Shown here in pieces: positions 53,988-60,806 of a DNA stretch of 64,000 nucleotides. The DNA lies in the NCBI GenBank assembly GCA_044347745.1, contig JBIKUD010000001.1:1-64000 (forward strand). The letters run 5' to 3'. Origin of the DNA: JAIBBV01 sp044347745 (GTDB taxonomy: Bacteria; Bdellovibrionota_C; UBA2361; JAFLCA01). Positions within the stretch are counted from its first letter, which is position 1, and each line of letters opens with the position of its first letter. A program made the translations under genes and the position numbers. The notes beneath the pieces were generated by a model. That model was not told the DNA's origin. It searched no databases and saw only the letters and a program-made list of their open reading frames with translations.

Positions 53988-54689
53988 ATGGAAACACAAA
54001 TGCAGACAGAGAATGCGGTTGCCCCGTCCTCGAAGCTCATTCGCTTAGTGGATGGTGTTAGCCTTGGGATCGTGGTGCTCTTGGTCGCCTACGCCTTGTA
54101 CCTAGTTTTCCTCATTGTGCCTAACGAGCGAATCATGGGCCCTGTGCAGCGTATCTTCTATTTTCATGTTGCCTCGGCCATGGCCTGCTATTGTTCCTTC
54201 GGTGTGGTGTTGGTTTCCTCTCTTGGGTATTTAGCAACACGCAGTAAAAAAGCCGATTTGCTATCAGAAGCTGCTGGTGAGGTAGGTTTTATTTTCTGCA
54301 CGATTGTTCTTTTGACTGGCATGATTTGGGGACATTCGGCCTGGAATACTTGGTTTCGTTGGGAGCCTCGCCTCGTTTCGTTTTTGCTTTTGTGGATAAT
54401 CTTTTTGTCCTTTAATGCCCTTCGCATGTTTGGTGATATTGCGCGCACCCCGATGCATTCGGCAGTCTTAGGCATTCTGGGGGCAGTTACTGTGCCTCTG
54501 GTAGTCTTCTCCATTAACTTTTTGCCACAAAGTGCTCAGCTTCATCCACAAGTTGTGGGAAATGTGGGAGGACTTGCCCACCCGAGCTTCAAACAAACTC
54601 TTGCAGTTGCAACTTTTGCACTGATTGGATTGCAAGGGTATTTGATATGGATTCGCTATCGAATTGGCTTATTGGAGTTTAATCGATAA
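53988..54689 (+). CDS. ccmC: Haem handling protein CcmC
   Basis: 233 residues with six membrane segments. The tryptophan-rich periplasmic motif is WNTWFRWEPRLVSFLLLW, with Glu where WDP is usual, and with conserved His residues in FYFHVASAMA and near FLPQSAQLHP. It attaches haem to the Cys of CcmE. It starts two bases after the ccmB stop. The Asp-to-Glu change is minor and probably tolerated. Confidence 0.95.
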   Translation: METQMQTENAVAPSSKLIRLVDGVSLGIVVLLVAYALYLVFLIVPNERIMGPVQRIFYFHVASAMACYCSFGVVLVSSLGYLATRSKKADLLSEAAGEVGFIFCTIVLLTGMIWGHSAWNTWFRWEPRLVSFLLLWIIFLSFNALRMFGDIARTPMHSAVLGILGAVTVPLVVFSINFLPQSAQLHPQVVGNVGGLAHPSFKQTLAVATFALIGLQGYLIWIRYRIGLLEFNR

Positions 54690-54691
54690 TT

Positions 54692-54841
54692 ATGGAAACA
54701 GTACCAAACACCTTCCCTAGCCTGTTTACCGGTTATTCTGTTTTATGGGGACTTTTGTCCTTGTATATTGTGTCACTCGGAATTCGAGTCGCTCGTCTTG
54801 AGCGTGGCCGAAAAGAGGACGATCGTTCGAATCGTTCCTAA
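54692..54841 (+). CDS. ccmD: CcmD-like small membrane protein
   Basis: This is a 49-residue frame starting two bases after the ccmC stop. The product starts METVPNTFPSLFTGYSVLW, has one membrane segment (about residues 13-34), then the basic RVARLERGRKEDD tail. This is the usual CcmD plan: a GY entry, one helix and a positively charged tail. CcmD stabilises the CcmABC complex during holo-CcmE release. The position at the end of ccmABC makes the assignment firm despite the size. Confidence 0.85.
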   Translation: METVPNTFPSLFTGYSVLWGLLSLYIVSLGIRVARLERGRKEDDRSNRS

Positions 54842-54880
54842 CACTCTCGTGTGATTTAAGAATTGCGAATAAAGTCTCTT

Positions 54881-56266
54881 TTATGAGCGAAAGGAAGGCT
54901 CTACCTGTGTAGGTTCAGCAGAGCCAGCAAGCTTATATTCTTTTACCTTGTTAAGTAGGGTTTTATAGCTGACTCCCAAAACTTGTGCTGCTTTGCTTTT
55001 GTTCCCGCTTGTTTGTGCAAGAGTTTTTAAGATTAGTTCTACTTCTGCTTTTTTTGCAGCCTCGGCTGCTATCGCCGAGAGTGATACGGTAGTGGCTTGC
55101 AGTGCATCTAAATCAATGCCCAAGGGTAGGCCAAGATGTTCTGGTTGAATTGAATCGCCTGAGAGAATTACAGCCCGTTCAATCACGTTCTCAAGTTCGC
55201 GTGCATTTCCAGGCCAGGCATATTGCATTAAGAGGCGCTCAGCCTGTTTGTCTAGAATTAGCCCTTGTTTGCCCATCGACGCTGCAAAATGGTCTATATA
55301 ATATTGCGAAAGCAGCTGTATGTCTTGAGGGCGTTCGCGTAGCGGCGGCACCGTGAGACTAATAACCGCGATACGATAGTAAAAATCTTCACGCATCCGG
55401 CCTAATTTTAAAGCTTCGTCGACATTGTGATTCGTCGCTGAAATGATACGTGGATTAATTTTAATTGCTTTATTGCTTCCCAGTCGTTTAATTTCTCTTT
55501 CTTGCAGGGCGCGAAGTAGTTTGACTTGAAGTGCTGCTGGCATGTCGCCGATTTCATCAAGTAGAATGGTGCCTTCTGAAGCAAATTCGAGCACTCCCAC
55601 ACGACTTTGAGTGGCTCCAGTAAATGCCCCTGCTTCGTGTCCAAAAAACTCACTTTCCAAAAGATCTGCAGGCATGGCGGCGCAATTAATGGCAATAAAT
55701 TGTTTGTCTCGGCGTGGGCTATGTTCGTGAATATAGCGCGCCAACAGTTCCTTGCCGCATCCGCTTTCGCCAAGAATAAGGACAGGACTATCAACTTTTG
55801 CGACTTTTTTTGCCTGAGCTAATAATGTCTGCACCGCCGGACTATTGCTGAGAAACGAACGGTCTCGACGGGTTCTAATTCCGAGAGATCTATCGAGTAC
55901 CCTTCTGTGTTGAATAACATCACTAATCACGGCTCGTATCGTGTCGGGTTCGAAAGGTTTACAGATAAAATCATTAGCGCCGTGTTTCATGGCTTCTACC
56001 GAGATTTCGATAGATCCATAGGCAGTCATAATAATGTAGGGAACCGTGGGAAGTACTGAGCGCACATTTTTGAGCAGCTCAATTCCATCCATCCCTGGTA
56101 ATTTAAAATCTGCAAGTACGCAGGCATATTCTTGCTGTTGTTTGAGACCTTGCAGTGCCGATTCGGCTGAGGGGAAAGCGTCAACAGCATAGCCATCATG
56201 CTCGAGCACTGATGCAAGTACGTCTCTTAGTGAATCAACATCTTCGACTAATAATATTCTTTTCAT
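54881..56266 (-). CDS. NtrC-family sigma-54 response regulator
   Basis: 461 residues. The receiver domain (1-120) has VEDVDSL, the phospho-acceptor Asp in LADFKLPGMDG, MTAYGS and ICKPFEP. The AAA+ domain (about 140-385) has GESGCGKE, the sigma-54 contact GAFTGA, GTILLDEIGD and NARELENVIERAV. The Fis-type HTH is KSKAAQVLGVSYKTLLNKV. Its sensor kinase is not adjacent. A small hairpin (CTACGA/TCGTAG) covers the region just upstream of the ATG and may affect translation. It converges on the ccm operon, so a ccm target is not implied. Confidence 0.95.
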   Translation of the reverse strand: MKRILLVEDVDSLRDVLASVLEHDGYAVDAFPSAESALQGLKQQQEYACVLADFKLPGMDGIELLKNVRSVLPTVPYIIMTAYGSIEISVEAMKHGANDFICKPFEPDTIRAVISDVIQHRRVLDRSLGIRTRRDRSFLSNSPAVQTLLAQAKKVAKVDSPVLILGESGCGKELLARYIHEHSPRRDKQFIAINCAAMPADLLESEFFGHEAGAFTGATQSRVGVLEFASEGTILLDEIGDMPAALQVKLLRALQEREIKRLGSNKAIKINPRIISATNHNVDEALKLGRMREDFYYRIAVISLTVPPLRERPQDIQLLSQYYIDHFAASMGKQGLILDKQAERLLMQYAWPGNARELENVIERAVILSGDSIQPEHLGLPLGIDLDALQATTVSLSAIAAEAAKKAEVELILKTLAQTSGNKSKAAQVLGVSYKTLLNKVKEYKLAGSAEPTQVEPSFRS

Positions 56267-56418
56267 GACCCTCTACGAGATTTTCGTAGGACCTAATCAA
56301 TATTTTCAGCAGATTAAAGGTCGGTCTCGGAATGACTCTGCTTTATAAACTGGAGCTTCAAGTTATGTGTTGAGCTCGTGACCAAATCCAAGTCTAATAC
56401 AGCTAAGTTGGCGCAATC

Positions 56419-57084
56419 TTAAACCCTGGGGATAGGAATATCGATTATTTCTCCCAACTTTGTGTAACTTATGCCCCCAAGACGACCAACTGTTTGGAAT
56501 AGCTCGGGCGAAATGTGCCCGTTGTTCATAACTGCATCGAGCACGTGTATATGTAAGACCGTCCCAAAAATAACCGTGGTACTCGTTGCGGGATCCTCGC
56601 CAATTGTGTGCTGATGCGATAATCGACATTCAAATTGTAAAGCGGATTCTTTTACTCGTGGTACTTTTACTTTGCGAGATGCAATTGGAGTAAGGCCCAC
56701 CTTTTGCATTTCATTAACGCCGTAAGGATACTCTGCGGCGCAGTGAACCAGGGCTTCTAAAAGCCACAAGTTTGCGCTGTTTACCACAAACTCTTTTGTT
56801 TCCTCGATATTACGCAGAGTATCTTTGTGCTCACCATTTCTTTTGCGACTAATTGCAAGCATAAGAGTTGGAGGTGCGCTTGCCACTGCATTAAAGAAGC
56901 TAAATGGCGCCAAGTTAACTTCTCCAGCTTGATTGACCGTGCTGACAAATGCAATTGGCCTTGGCGTGACGCTTTGAACTAGAAATTTATATACGTCGGC
57001 GCGCGAATTAGTTTGTGGATCGATTTCAACAAAGCTTCCCTCGGGGCATTTGATAGGGTCTCCTGGTTTCCATGCGTGCTTCAT
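56419..57084 (-). CDS. Flavin reductase-like (DIM6/NTAB) protein
   Basis: 221 residues, the usual length of the DIM6/NTAB flavoprotein family. The FMN-binding region is visible as QSVTPRPIAFVSTVNQAGEV followed by NLAPFSFFNAVASAPPTLML. Later come RNGEHKDTLRNIEETKEFVVN and the C-terminal HVLDAVMNNGHISPELFQTVGR (split here as HVLDAVMNNG and PELFQTVGRLGG). It probably binds FMN and reduces flavin with NAD(P)H; the partner oxygenase is unknown. The gene stands alone. Confidence 0.9.
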   Translation of the reverse strand: MKHAWKPGDPIKCPEGSFVEIDPQTNSRADVYKFLVQSVTPRPIAFVSTVNQAGEVNLAPFSFFNAVASAPPTLMLAISRKRNGEHKDTLRNIEETKEFVVNSANLWLLEALVHCAAEYPYGVNEMQKVGLTPIASRKVKVPRVKESALQFECRLSHQHTIGEDPATSTTVIFGTVLHIHVLDAVMNNGHISPELFQTVGRLGGISYTKLGEIIDIPIPRV

Positions 57085-57190
57085 AAGGCCAGCATAATTG
57101 GTTTCTGGCTATTAGGGCAGTTCATTTCTGAATACTTATTTGTGTGGTCCGCAATCTGGAGCCGTGGTTTGAGATTCTTCGTCGAGCGGA

Positions 57191-57508
57191 GAGGCAGCAG
57201 CCCTCCTTCGCCCTGCGAACTTCCTTCAGGTGCGAGTGGCTGGTGAAGGGGCTACGGCGGGCGAAAATTAAATGAGGCATTGGCCAAGCAGGGGTATGGC
57301 GAGTCAGCCCGCCTTCGCCCTTGCCGCTATCTGCTGGGGCGTTAGGATTTCCTGGGCTACGGCGGGGCGAATATTAAATTAGGCTACGCCATAGCAGATG
57401 TAGAGCGAAACGGCCCTCCTTCGCTATGTAACTAGTTGCTGAGATGTCAGGGCTTCCTAAGCTACGGCGGGCGAAAATTAAATGAGGCCAATGCCTCATT
57501 TAATTTTC
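57191..57508. repeat. Three tandem ~105-base repeats before tRNA-Ser
   Basis: Three units share a CCCTCCTTCGCC-like start (about 57199, 57308, 57416) and a GCTACGGCGGGCGAA end (about 57251, 57357, 57461). The intervening sequence varies, and each end is followed by ATTAAAT(T/G)AGG. The last unit continues into a palindrome (57472-57508) that forms the 3' flank of tRNA-Ser(CGA) on the minus strand. No coding frame is convincing. Confidence 0.65.
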
Positions 57509-57594
57509 GGAGAGAGGGGGATTCGAACCCCCGATACGGTTTCCCGTATGCTTGATTTCGAATCAAGTACCTTCAACCACTCGGTCATCTCTCC
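57509..57594 (-). tRNA. tRNA-Ser (anticodon CGA)
   Basis: 86 bases. Acceptor GGAGAGA/TCTCTCC, long variable arm (ATACGGG...CCGTAT), T-arm GGGGGTTCGAATCCCCC. The anticodon loop is TTCGAAA within the stem CTTGA/TCAAG, giving CGA (codon UCG). CCA is not encoded. It is followed on the minus strand by the AAATTAAATGAGG palindrome. Confidence 0.95.
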
Positions 57595-57638
57595 ATTAGT
57601 AAGCTGCTCGTAAGCAACTTACTAAAAGATAGAGGGTC

Positions 57639-58118
57639 CTATGATTCCGGAACCTGATTCCGTCTAGCGGTAAAAAAAGACTTTAAAACCTTACTACAAC
57701 GTTCTTCCTCAATGCCCTTAATTACTCTAACTGGGGCTCCAAGGCGAGAGTCCTGCGAAAGATCGTATAAAGAACCAAATGCCCCGGCTCTCGGGTCTGA
57801 GGCTCCATATATCACCGTGGCTACCCGCGAGAGACGAATGGCCCCGGCGCACATCGTGCAAGGCTCGAGAGTCACACAGAGAACGCAGTCTTTTAGTCGC
57901 CAATTCCCCAGTTGCTTAGCTGCTTGCCTCATTACCAGCATTTCGGCATGTGCACTTGCATCTACGCCCTGCTCCATGCGGTTAGCAGCTACGGCAAGAA
58001 TCGAATCTTGATAGCCAATTGCTGCCCCAACAGGAACCTCATTTTGGCCTAAAGCCATTTCCGCTTGTTCAAGAGCGGCCCCCATCAAACTAGTAATAAA
58101 ATCGGGATTAAGTTTCAT
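57639..58118 (-). CDS. tadA: tRNA-specific adenosine deaminase TadA
   Basis: 159 residues from the ATG at 58118. A longer frame running to 58196 reads through the tRNA-Arg gene and is an artefact. The zinc-binding deaminase motifs are HAEM (in ASAHAEMLVMRQ) and EPCTMCAGAI. It converts A34 of tRNA-Arg(ACG) to inosine. The sequence before the ATG has no purine-rich ribosome site. The gene starts 16 bases after the CCA of tRNA-Arg(ACG), its classical substrate, so tRNA and enzyme are probably on one transcript. The tRNA-Ser(CGA) gene follows 45 bases downstream of its stop. Confidence 0.93.
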   Translation of the reverse strand: MKLNPDFITSLMGAALEQAEMALGQNEVPVGAAIGYQDSILAVAANRMEQGVDASAHAEMLVMRQAAKQLGNWRLKDCVLCVTLEPCTMCAGAIRLSRVATVIYGASDPRAGAFGSLYDLSQDSRLGAPVRVIKGIEEERCSKVLKSFFTARRNQVPES

Positions 58119-58134
58119 GAGGTAAGGAGGGGTG

Positions 58135-58211
58135 TGGCGCACTCTAAGAGATTCGAACTCCTGACCTTCTGGTTCGTAGCCAGACGCTCTATCCAACTGA
58201 GCTAAGAGTGC
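58135..58211 (-). tRNA. tRNA-Arg (anticodon ACG)
   Basis: 77 bases including an encoded CCA. Acceptor GCACTCT/AGAGTGC, discriminator G, anticodon loop CTACGAA in the stem TCTGG/CCAGA, T-arm GGAGTTCGAATCTC. Anticodon ACG reads CGN codons only after A34 becomes inosine, which requires the enzyme encoded immediately downstream. Confidence 0.96.
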
Positions 58212-58354
58212 TTTCCAAAGACAGCTTAAGTACCAGATCCCGGCAATTAAGGCAAAATTGGGGCCTTAAAAAGTGTTAAAAGTTATCAAAGTTCTTCAAA
58301 TTGTTGCATAAAAAGAGGTAACTACGTTACTCTCTAACCCCTGAAATACGTGTT

Positions 58355-58447
58355 GGAAGGATGGCCGAGTGGTTGAAGGCGCCGGTCTTGAAAACCGGAG
58401 ACTTGTCAAAAACGGGTCCGGGGGTTCGAATCCCTCTCCTTCCGCCA
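58355..58447 (+). tRNA. tRNA-Ser (anticodon TGA)
   Basis: 93 bases including encoded CCA. Acceptor GGAAGGA/TCCTTCC, long variable arm, anticodon loop CTTGAAA in the stem CCGGT/ACCGG, T-loop GTTCGAATC. It reads UCA and, by wobble, UCG. Transcription probably starts in the 58213-58354 gap. Confidence 0.96.
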
Positions 58448-58555
58448 CTTTTAAAATGAATATGGGTAGCTTGTCTGCTTGATGCTAAGTTAACTCGAAG
58501 CTTCGTTGAGCAGCGCAATACTAAAGTACTTCTCACGGAAGTATTTTCGTATTGT

Positions 58556-58649
58556 GGAGAGATGGCCGAGTGGCTGAAGGCGGCGGTTTGCTAAACCGTT
58601 ATACGGGATCAAACTCGTATCGGGGGTTCGAATCCCCCTCTCTCCGCCA
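58556..58649 (+). tRNA. tRNA-Ser (anticodon GCT)
   Basis: 94 bases including encoded CCA. Acceptor GGAGAGA/TCTCTCC, anticodon loop TTGCTAA in the stem GCGGT/ACCGT, long variable arm, T-loop GTTCGAATC. It reads AGC and AGU. A terminator hairpin starts directly after its CCA. Confidence 0.96.
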
Positions 58650-58693
58650 TACATATTCTGAGCCACCCGTGCCCAGAATATGTATGTTTTTTT
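58650..58693 (+). terminator. Intrinsic terminator after tRNA-Ser(GCT)
   Basis: ATACATATTCTG pairs with CAGAATATGTAT (stem of at least 12, ending at 58686), followed by seven T (58687-58693). The stem abuts the encoded CCA of the tRNA. Confidence 0.88.
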
Positions 58694-58829
58694 GAACTGC
58701 CCCGTACGCAAATTCTGTTCAGCCTAAATTTGCAAAAAGCGACAATTCAAAAAAGAACGCATGTAGCGAATGCGTGAAATTCTAAAGCGGGACAATTCGT
58801 AAGCGTTTTTCGGAAAGTTTACGAATTGT

Positions 58830-58917
58830 GGAGAGATGGCCGAGTGGCTGAAGGCGCACGCTTGGAAAGCGTGTATAGGTCAAAAGCCTATCGGGGGTTC
58901 GAATCCCCCTCTCTCCG
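58830..58917 (+). tRNA. tRNA-Ser (anticodon GGA)
   Basis: 88 bases. Acceptor GGAGAGA/TCTCTCC with discriminator G, anticodon loop TTGGAAA in the stem CACGC/GCGTG, variable arm ATAGGT/GCCTAT. It reads UCC and UCU. CCA is not encoded: the discriminator is followed at once by the AAATTAAATGAGG palindrome, exactly as at tRNA-Ser(CGA). Confidence 0.96.
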
Positions 58918-58957
58918 AAAATTAAATGAGGCATTGGCCTCATTTAATTTTCGCCCG
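58917..58957 (+). repeat. Palindrome fused to the tRNA-Ser(GGA) 3' end
   Basis: A 15-base perfect stem (58917-58931 with 58938-58952) has a six-base loop and the tail GCCCG. The same 54-base sequence, from the tRNA T-arm through the tail, occurs on the minus strand after tRNA-Ser(CGA) (about 57472-57525). It may act as a processing or termination hairpin, or mark an insertion at the tRNA end. Confidence 0.8.
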
Positions 58958-58962
58958 CCCTT

Positions 58963-59053
58963 TCTCCGTTCGGCACTGTGCCCGTATTTCCGTTCGGCAC
59001 TGTGCCCGTATTTCCGTTCGGCACTGTGCCCGATTTCCGTTTGGCACTATGCC
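58963..59053 (+). repeat. Tandem ~24-base repeats
   Basis: About four units with the core TTCCGTTCGGCACTGTGCCC. The first two are spaced 24 bases, the last ones diverge (TTTGGCACTATGCCC). The core contains a short palindrome, GGCACTGTGCC. Too few and too short to be a CRISPR array; no spacer-like unique segments of constant length. Confidence 0.75.
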
Positions 59054-59094
59054 CACGAGGGGGATTCGAACCCCTGCCCCGCAGGCTTGCATGC
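59051..59094 (-). pseudogene. tRNA 3'-half-like fragment
   Basis: On the minus strand CAGGGGTTCGAATCCCC forms a T-arm with the TTCGAAT loop, followed by CTCGTGGG in the place of an acceptor strand. Upstream, GCATGCAAGCCTGCGGGG resembles an anticodon 3' half and variable region, but the invariant U33 is missing. No 5' half exists: the flgM terminator lies where it should be. It looks like a remnant tRNA end, as left by integration or recombination. Confidence 0.5.
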
Positions 59095-59097
59095 TTT

Positions 59098-59140
59098 AAA
59101 AAAAAAAGGACCCCCGAAAACTTCATGTTCCCGGGAGTCC
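59098..59140 (-). terminator. Intrinsic terminator of flgM
   Basis: GGACTCCCGGGAAC (minus strand, 59140-59127) pairs with GTTTTCGGGGGTCC (59121-59108), with G-U and one mismatch. About ten T follow (59107-59098). It lies 19 bases after the flgM stop. Confidence 0.9.
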
Positions 59141-59159
59141 CCTGCAGCGCAATTTTGAA

Positions 59160-59438
59160 TTAGACGAAAAGTTCTCGAGCTACCGCAAGTGCTACGTCTT
59201 CCGACTTAGGCTTATAGGTACCTTGCGATACCGCTTGCTTTAGTTCTGCAACGCGTTGGCGTCGCGACTCATCGCCTGACTCAATACTTCCTCTATCAAC
59301 TGTAACTGCAGCAGAATCGTAAGCTTGGGCACGTATTGCCTGAGAAGCATCAGAATTCTGATTTGCAATGTTTGTTGATTGTCCGCGGGAAGTTGGCGTG
59401 CTCGGAGTGAGCAGCCGCGTAAAGGCATCGATTTTCAT
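59160..59438 (-). CDS. flgM: FlgM-like anti-sigma-28 factor
   Basis: 92 residues from the ATG at 59438, with GAGG at eight to eleven bases upstream. A longer frame to 59558 has an Arg-rich, unlikely extension. The N-terminal half is Ser/Thr/Asn-rich and disordered (MKIDAFTRLLTPSTPTSRG). The C-terminal half has the FlgM sigma-28-binding helices RVAELKQAVSQGTYKP and SEDVALAVARELF. FlgM binds FliA and holds late flagellar genes off until the hook is finished. No other flagellar gene is in the window, so the gene is isolated from its usual operon. Confidence 0.88.
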   Translation of the reverse strand: MKIDAFTRLLTPSTPTSRGQSTNIANQNSDASQAIRAQAYDSAAVTVDRGSIESGDESRRQRVAELKQAVSQGTYKPKSEDVALAVARELFV

Positions 59439-59745
59439 GACACACCTCGTCCTTGACAGCCTTCTCCACTCGACTCTGGTCCCCCATCGCGAGTAGGAGT
59501 AAAGGTTTCCATTAACGACCGTCCGTGGCCAACGACGAGAATCCTTTCTGCATTTCAAATGGTCGGCTATTTGCGACTAAATCTTAAACGGATCTACGAA
59601 TCCCGCTGAGACAGTGTGTTATTTAATGGTGGGTGCTTATATTCTTTGGGTAACTAATTGAAATCGCTTAGATCTATTGTGCCGGTCGAAAGCAAGGCAG
59701 CTTTTTAATCTGGCTTCGCATATCATCAAGCGTGGAGGACTTTGA

Positions 59746-60207
59746 GTGAAGTTTAAAATTTTGGCCATAGGCAAAAGTAAGCACTCTTTTATTGCTGAGG
59801 GCGAAGCAGAATACATCAAGCGACTTCGACCTTATGCCCCACTAGAGATTCAAGAGCTCGAAGCAAAAACCGATTTGCCGGAAGCTCAGATGAAAGACGT
59901 CGAGGCCGAAATGCTTTTAAAGCGAGTTCCAGAGCGTGCTGTATTAATTGCCCTCGATGAGAATGGAAAGAAATTTACTTCAAAAGAATTTTCTGACTGG
60001 TTAGCAAAACAGGCATTGTCTGGCGCTCATGAGTTTTGTTTTGTGATTGGAGGCGCTGTAGGATTAGGAGAGCAGGTAAAAAAAGCAAGTCGTTTAATGT
60101 TGTCGCTTTCGCCTATGACGTTTACCTATCAGATGGCGCGACTACTTCTTGTCGAACAGCTTTATCGAGCAACCACTGTCATGAAAGGTATCCCCTATCA
60201 TAAATAG
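59746..60207 (+). CDS. rlmH: 23S rRNA pseudouridine-1915 N3-methyltransferase RlmH
   Basis: 153 residues from a GTG preceded by GGAGG. SPOUT-family methyltransferase with the knot motif FVIGGAVGLGEQV and the C-terminal LSLSPMTFTYQMARLLLVEQLYRA. It methylates pseudouridine 1915 in helix 69 of the ribosome. The final YHK is the normal family end. The next gene is nine bases downstream. Confidence 0.97.
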   Translation: MKFKILAIGKSKHSFIAEGEAEYIKRLRPYAPLEIQELEAKTDLPEAQMKDVEAEMLLKRVPERAVLIALDENGKKFTSKEFSDWLAKQALSGAHEFCFVIGGAVGLGEQVKKASRLMLSLSPMTFTYQMARLLLVEQLYRATTVMKGIPYHK

Positions 60208-60216
60208 AGAGAACGT

Positions 60217-60702
60217 ATGGGAAAATTAAAAAAATTTGCGGCAATAAATATTAGGAAAATTACAGGCGGGAAAGATCCAGTTCGTCTTGTCGAAGAGTTT
60301 ATTCTTCGAAGGGGTTTTGATCCTGATGAGTGCTTAAAAGAAAAAACACCGGACGCTGCACGTTGGATGGTGAGTCTTGGTAATGGTGAAGATTTAGAAG
60401 TTTTAGCTGAAGGTCTTAAAGTTCCAGCCGAAACGACAATTTATATGGGCGTGAACATCGCAATCGTGCCAGTTCGAGGCGGCACTGACATGTTAATTGC
60501 AGCGCTTGAAATTGCTGATGGGCTAGTTGGAATTAAAGTCAGCCTGGTTGGGCATTTCCTTGTGCTCAGCGCCAGCATGAGTGCAGCGGGATTGTCGGTG
60601 GACGACCTAGATTATCATTTTAAATTAATTAGCGCCCAGCAAACGTGGTTTCGCGAGGCGTTGGCTGATGAGATGGGTTGGGAGAATTTACCCGGCGAAT
60701 AG
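60217..60702 (+). CDS. Hypothetical protein downstream of rlmH
   Basis: 161 residues; I do not recognise it with confidence. The N-terminus is basic (MGKLKKFAAINIRKITGG). The rest alternates helices and strands: RLVEEFILRRGFDPDECL, TTIYMGVNIAIVPVRGG, DGLVGIKVSLVGHFLVLSAS, and a C-terminal helix QQTWFREALADEM. The order (helix, strands, helix) recalls CesT/YbjN-type chaperone folds. It is in the rlmH operon with a nine-base gap. No catalytic motif is visible. Confidence 0.7.
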   Translation: MGKLKKFAAINIRKITGGKDPVRLVEEFILRRGFDPDECLKEKTPDAARWMVSLGNGEDLEVLAEGLKVPAETTIYMGVNIAIVPVRGGTDMLIAALEIADGLVGIKVSLVGHFLVLSASMSAAGLSVDDLDYHFKLISAQQTWFREALADEMGWENLPGE

Positions 60703-60746
60703 ATGTGCCATGACGGCGCACCAAAAATCGATATGAATGTCCCATC

Positions 60747-60804
60747 GCGCCGTGAAAATGCGCTCAGACTTTGTTCCGAAGCGCGTGGCCTCCTTGCGAC
60801 GTAC
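60747..60804. repeat. Repeat B, partial copy
   Basis: GCCGTGAAAATGCGCTCAGACTTTG (first 20: GCCGTGAAAATGCGCTCAGA) through CTTGCGACGTAC matches the left half of the palindrome at 19066-19197. The second arm is absent. It lies between the convergent ends of the hypothetical gene and the helicase. Confidence 0.65.
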
Positions 60805-60806
60805 GT

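Noticed and set aside
58119..58196. Longer TadA start
   Set aside because: The extra 26 codons read through the tRNA-Arg gene, so the extension cannot be real.
58963..59053. CRISPR array
   Set aside because: Units are tandem with no unique spacers of constant length, and there are no cas genes in the window.
57085..59745. SRP RNA gene near tadA and tRNA-Ser, as in some bacteria
   Set aside because: The conserved GGTCAGG...GGAAGG...GCAGCC core of SRP RNA was not found on either strand.
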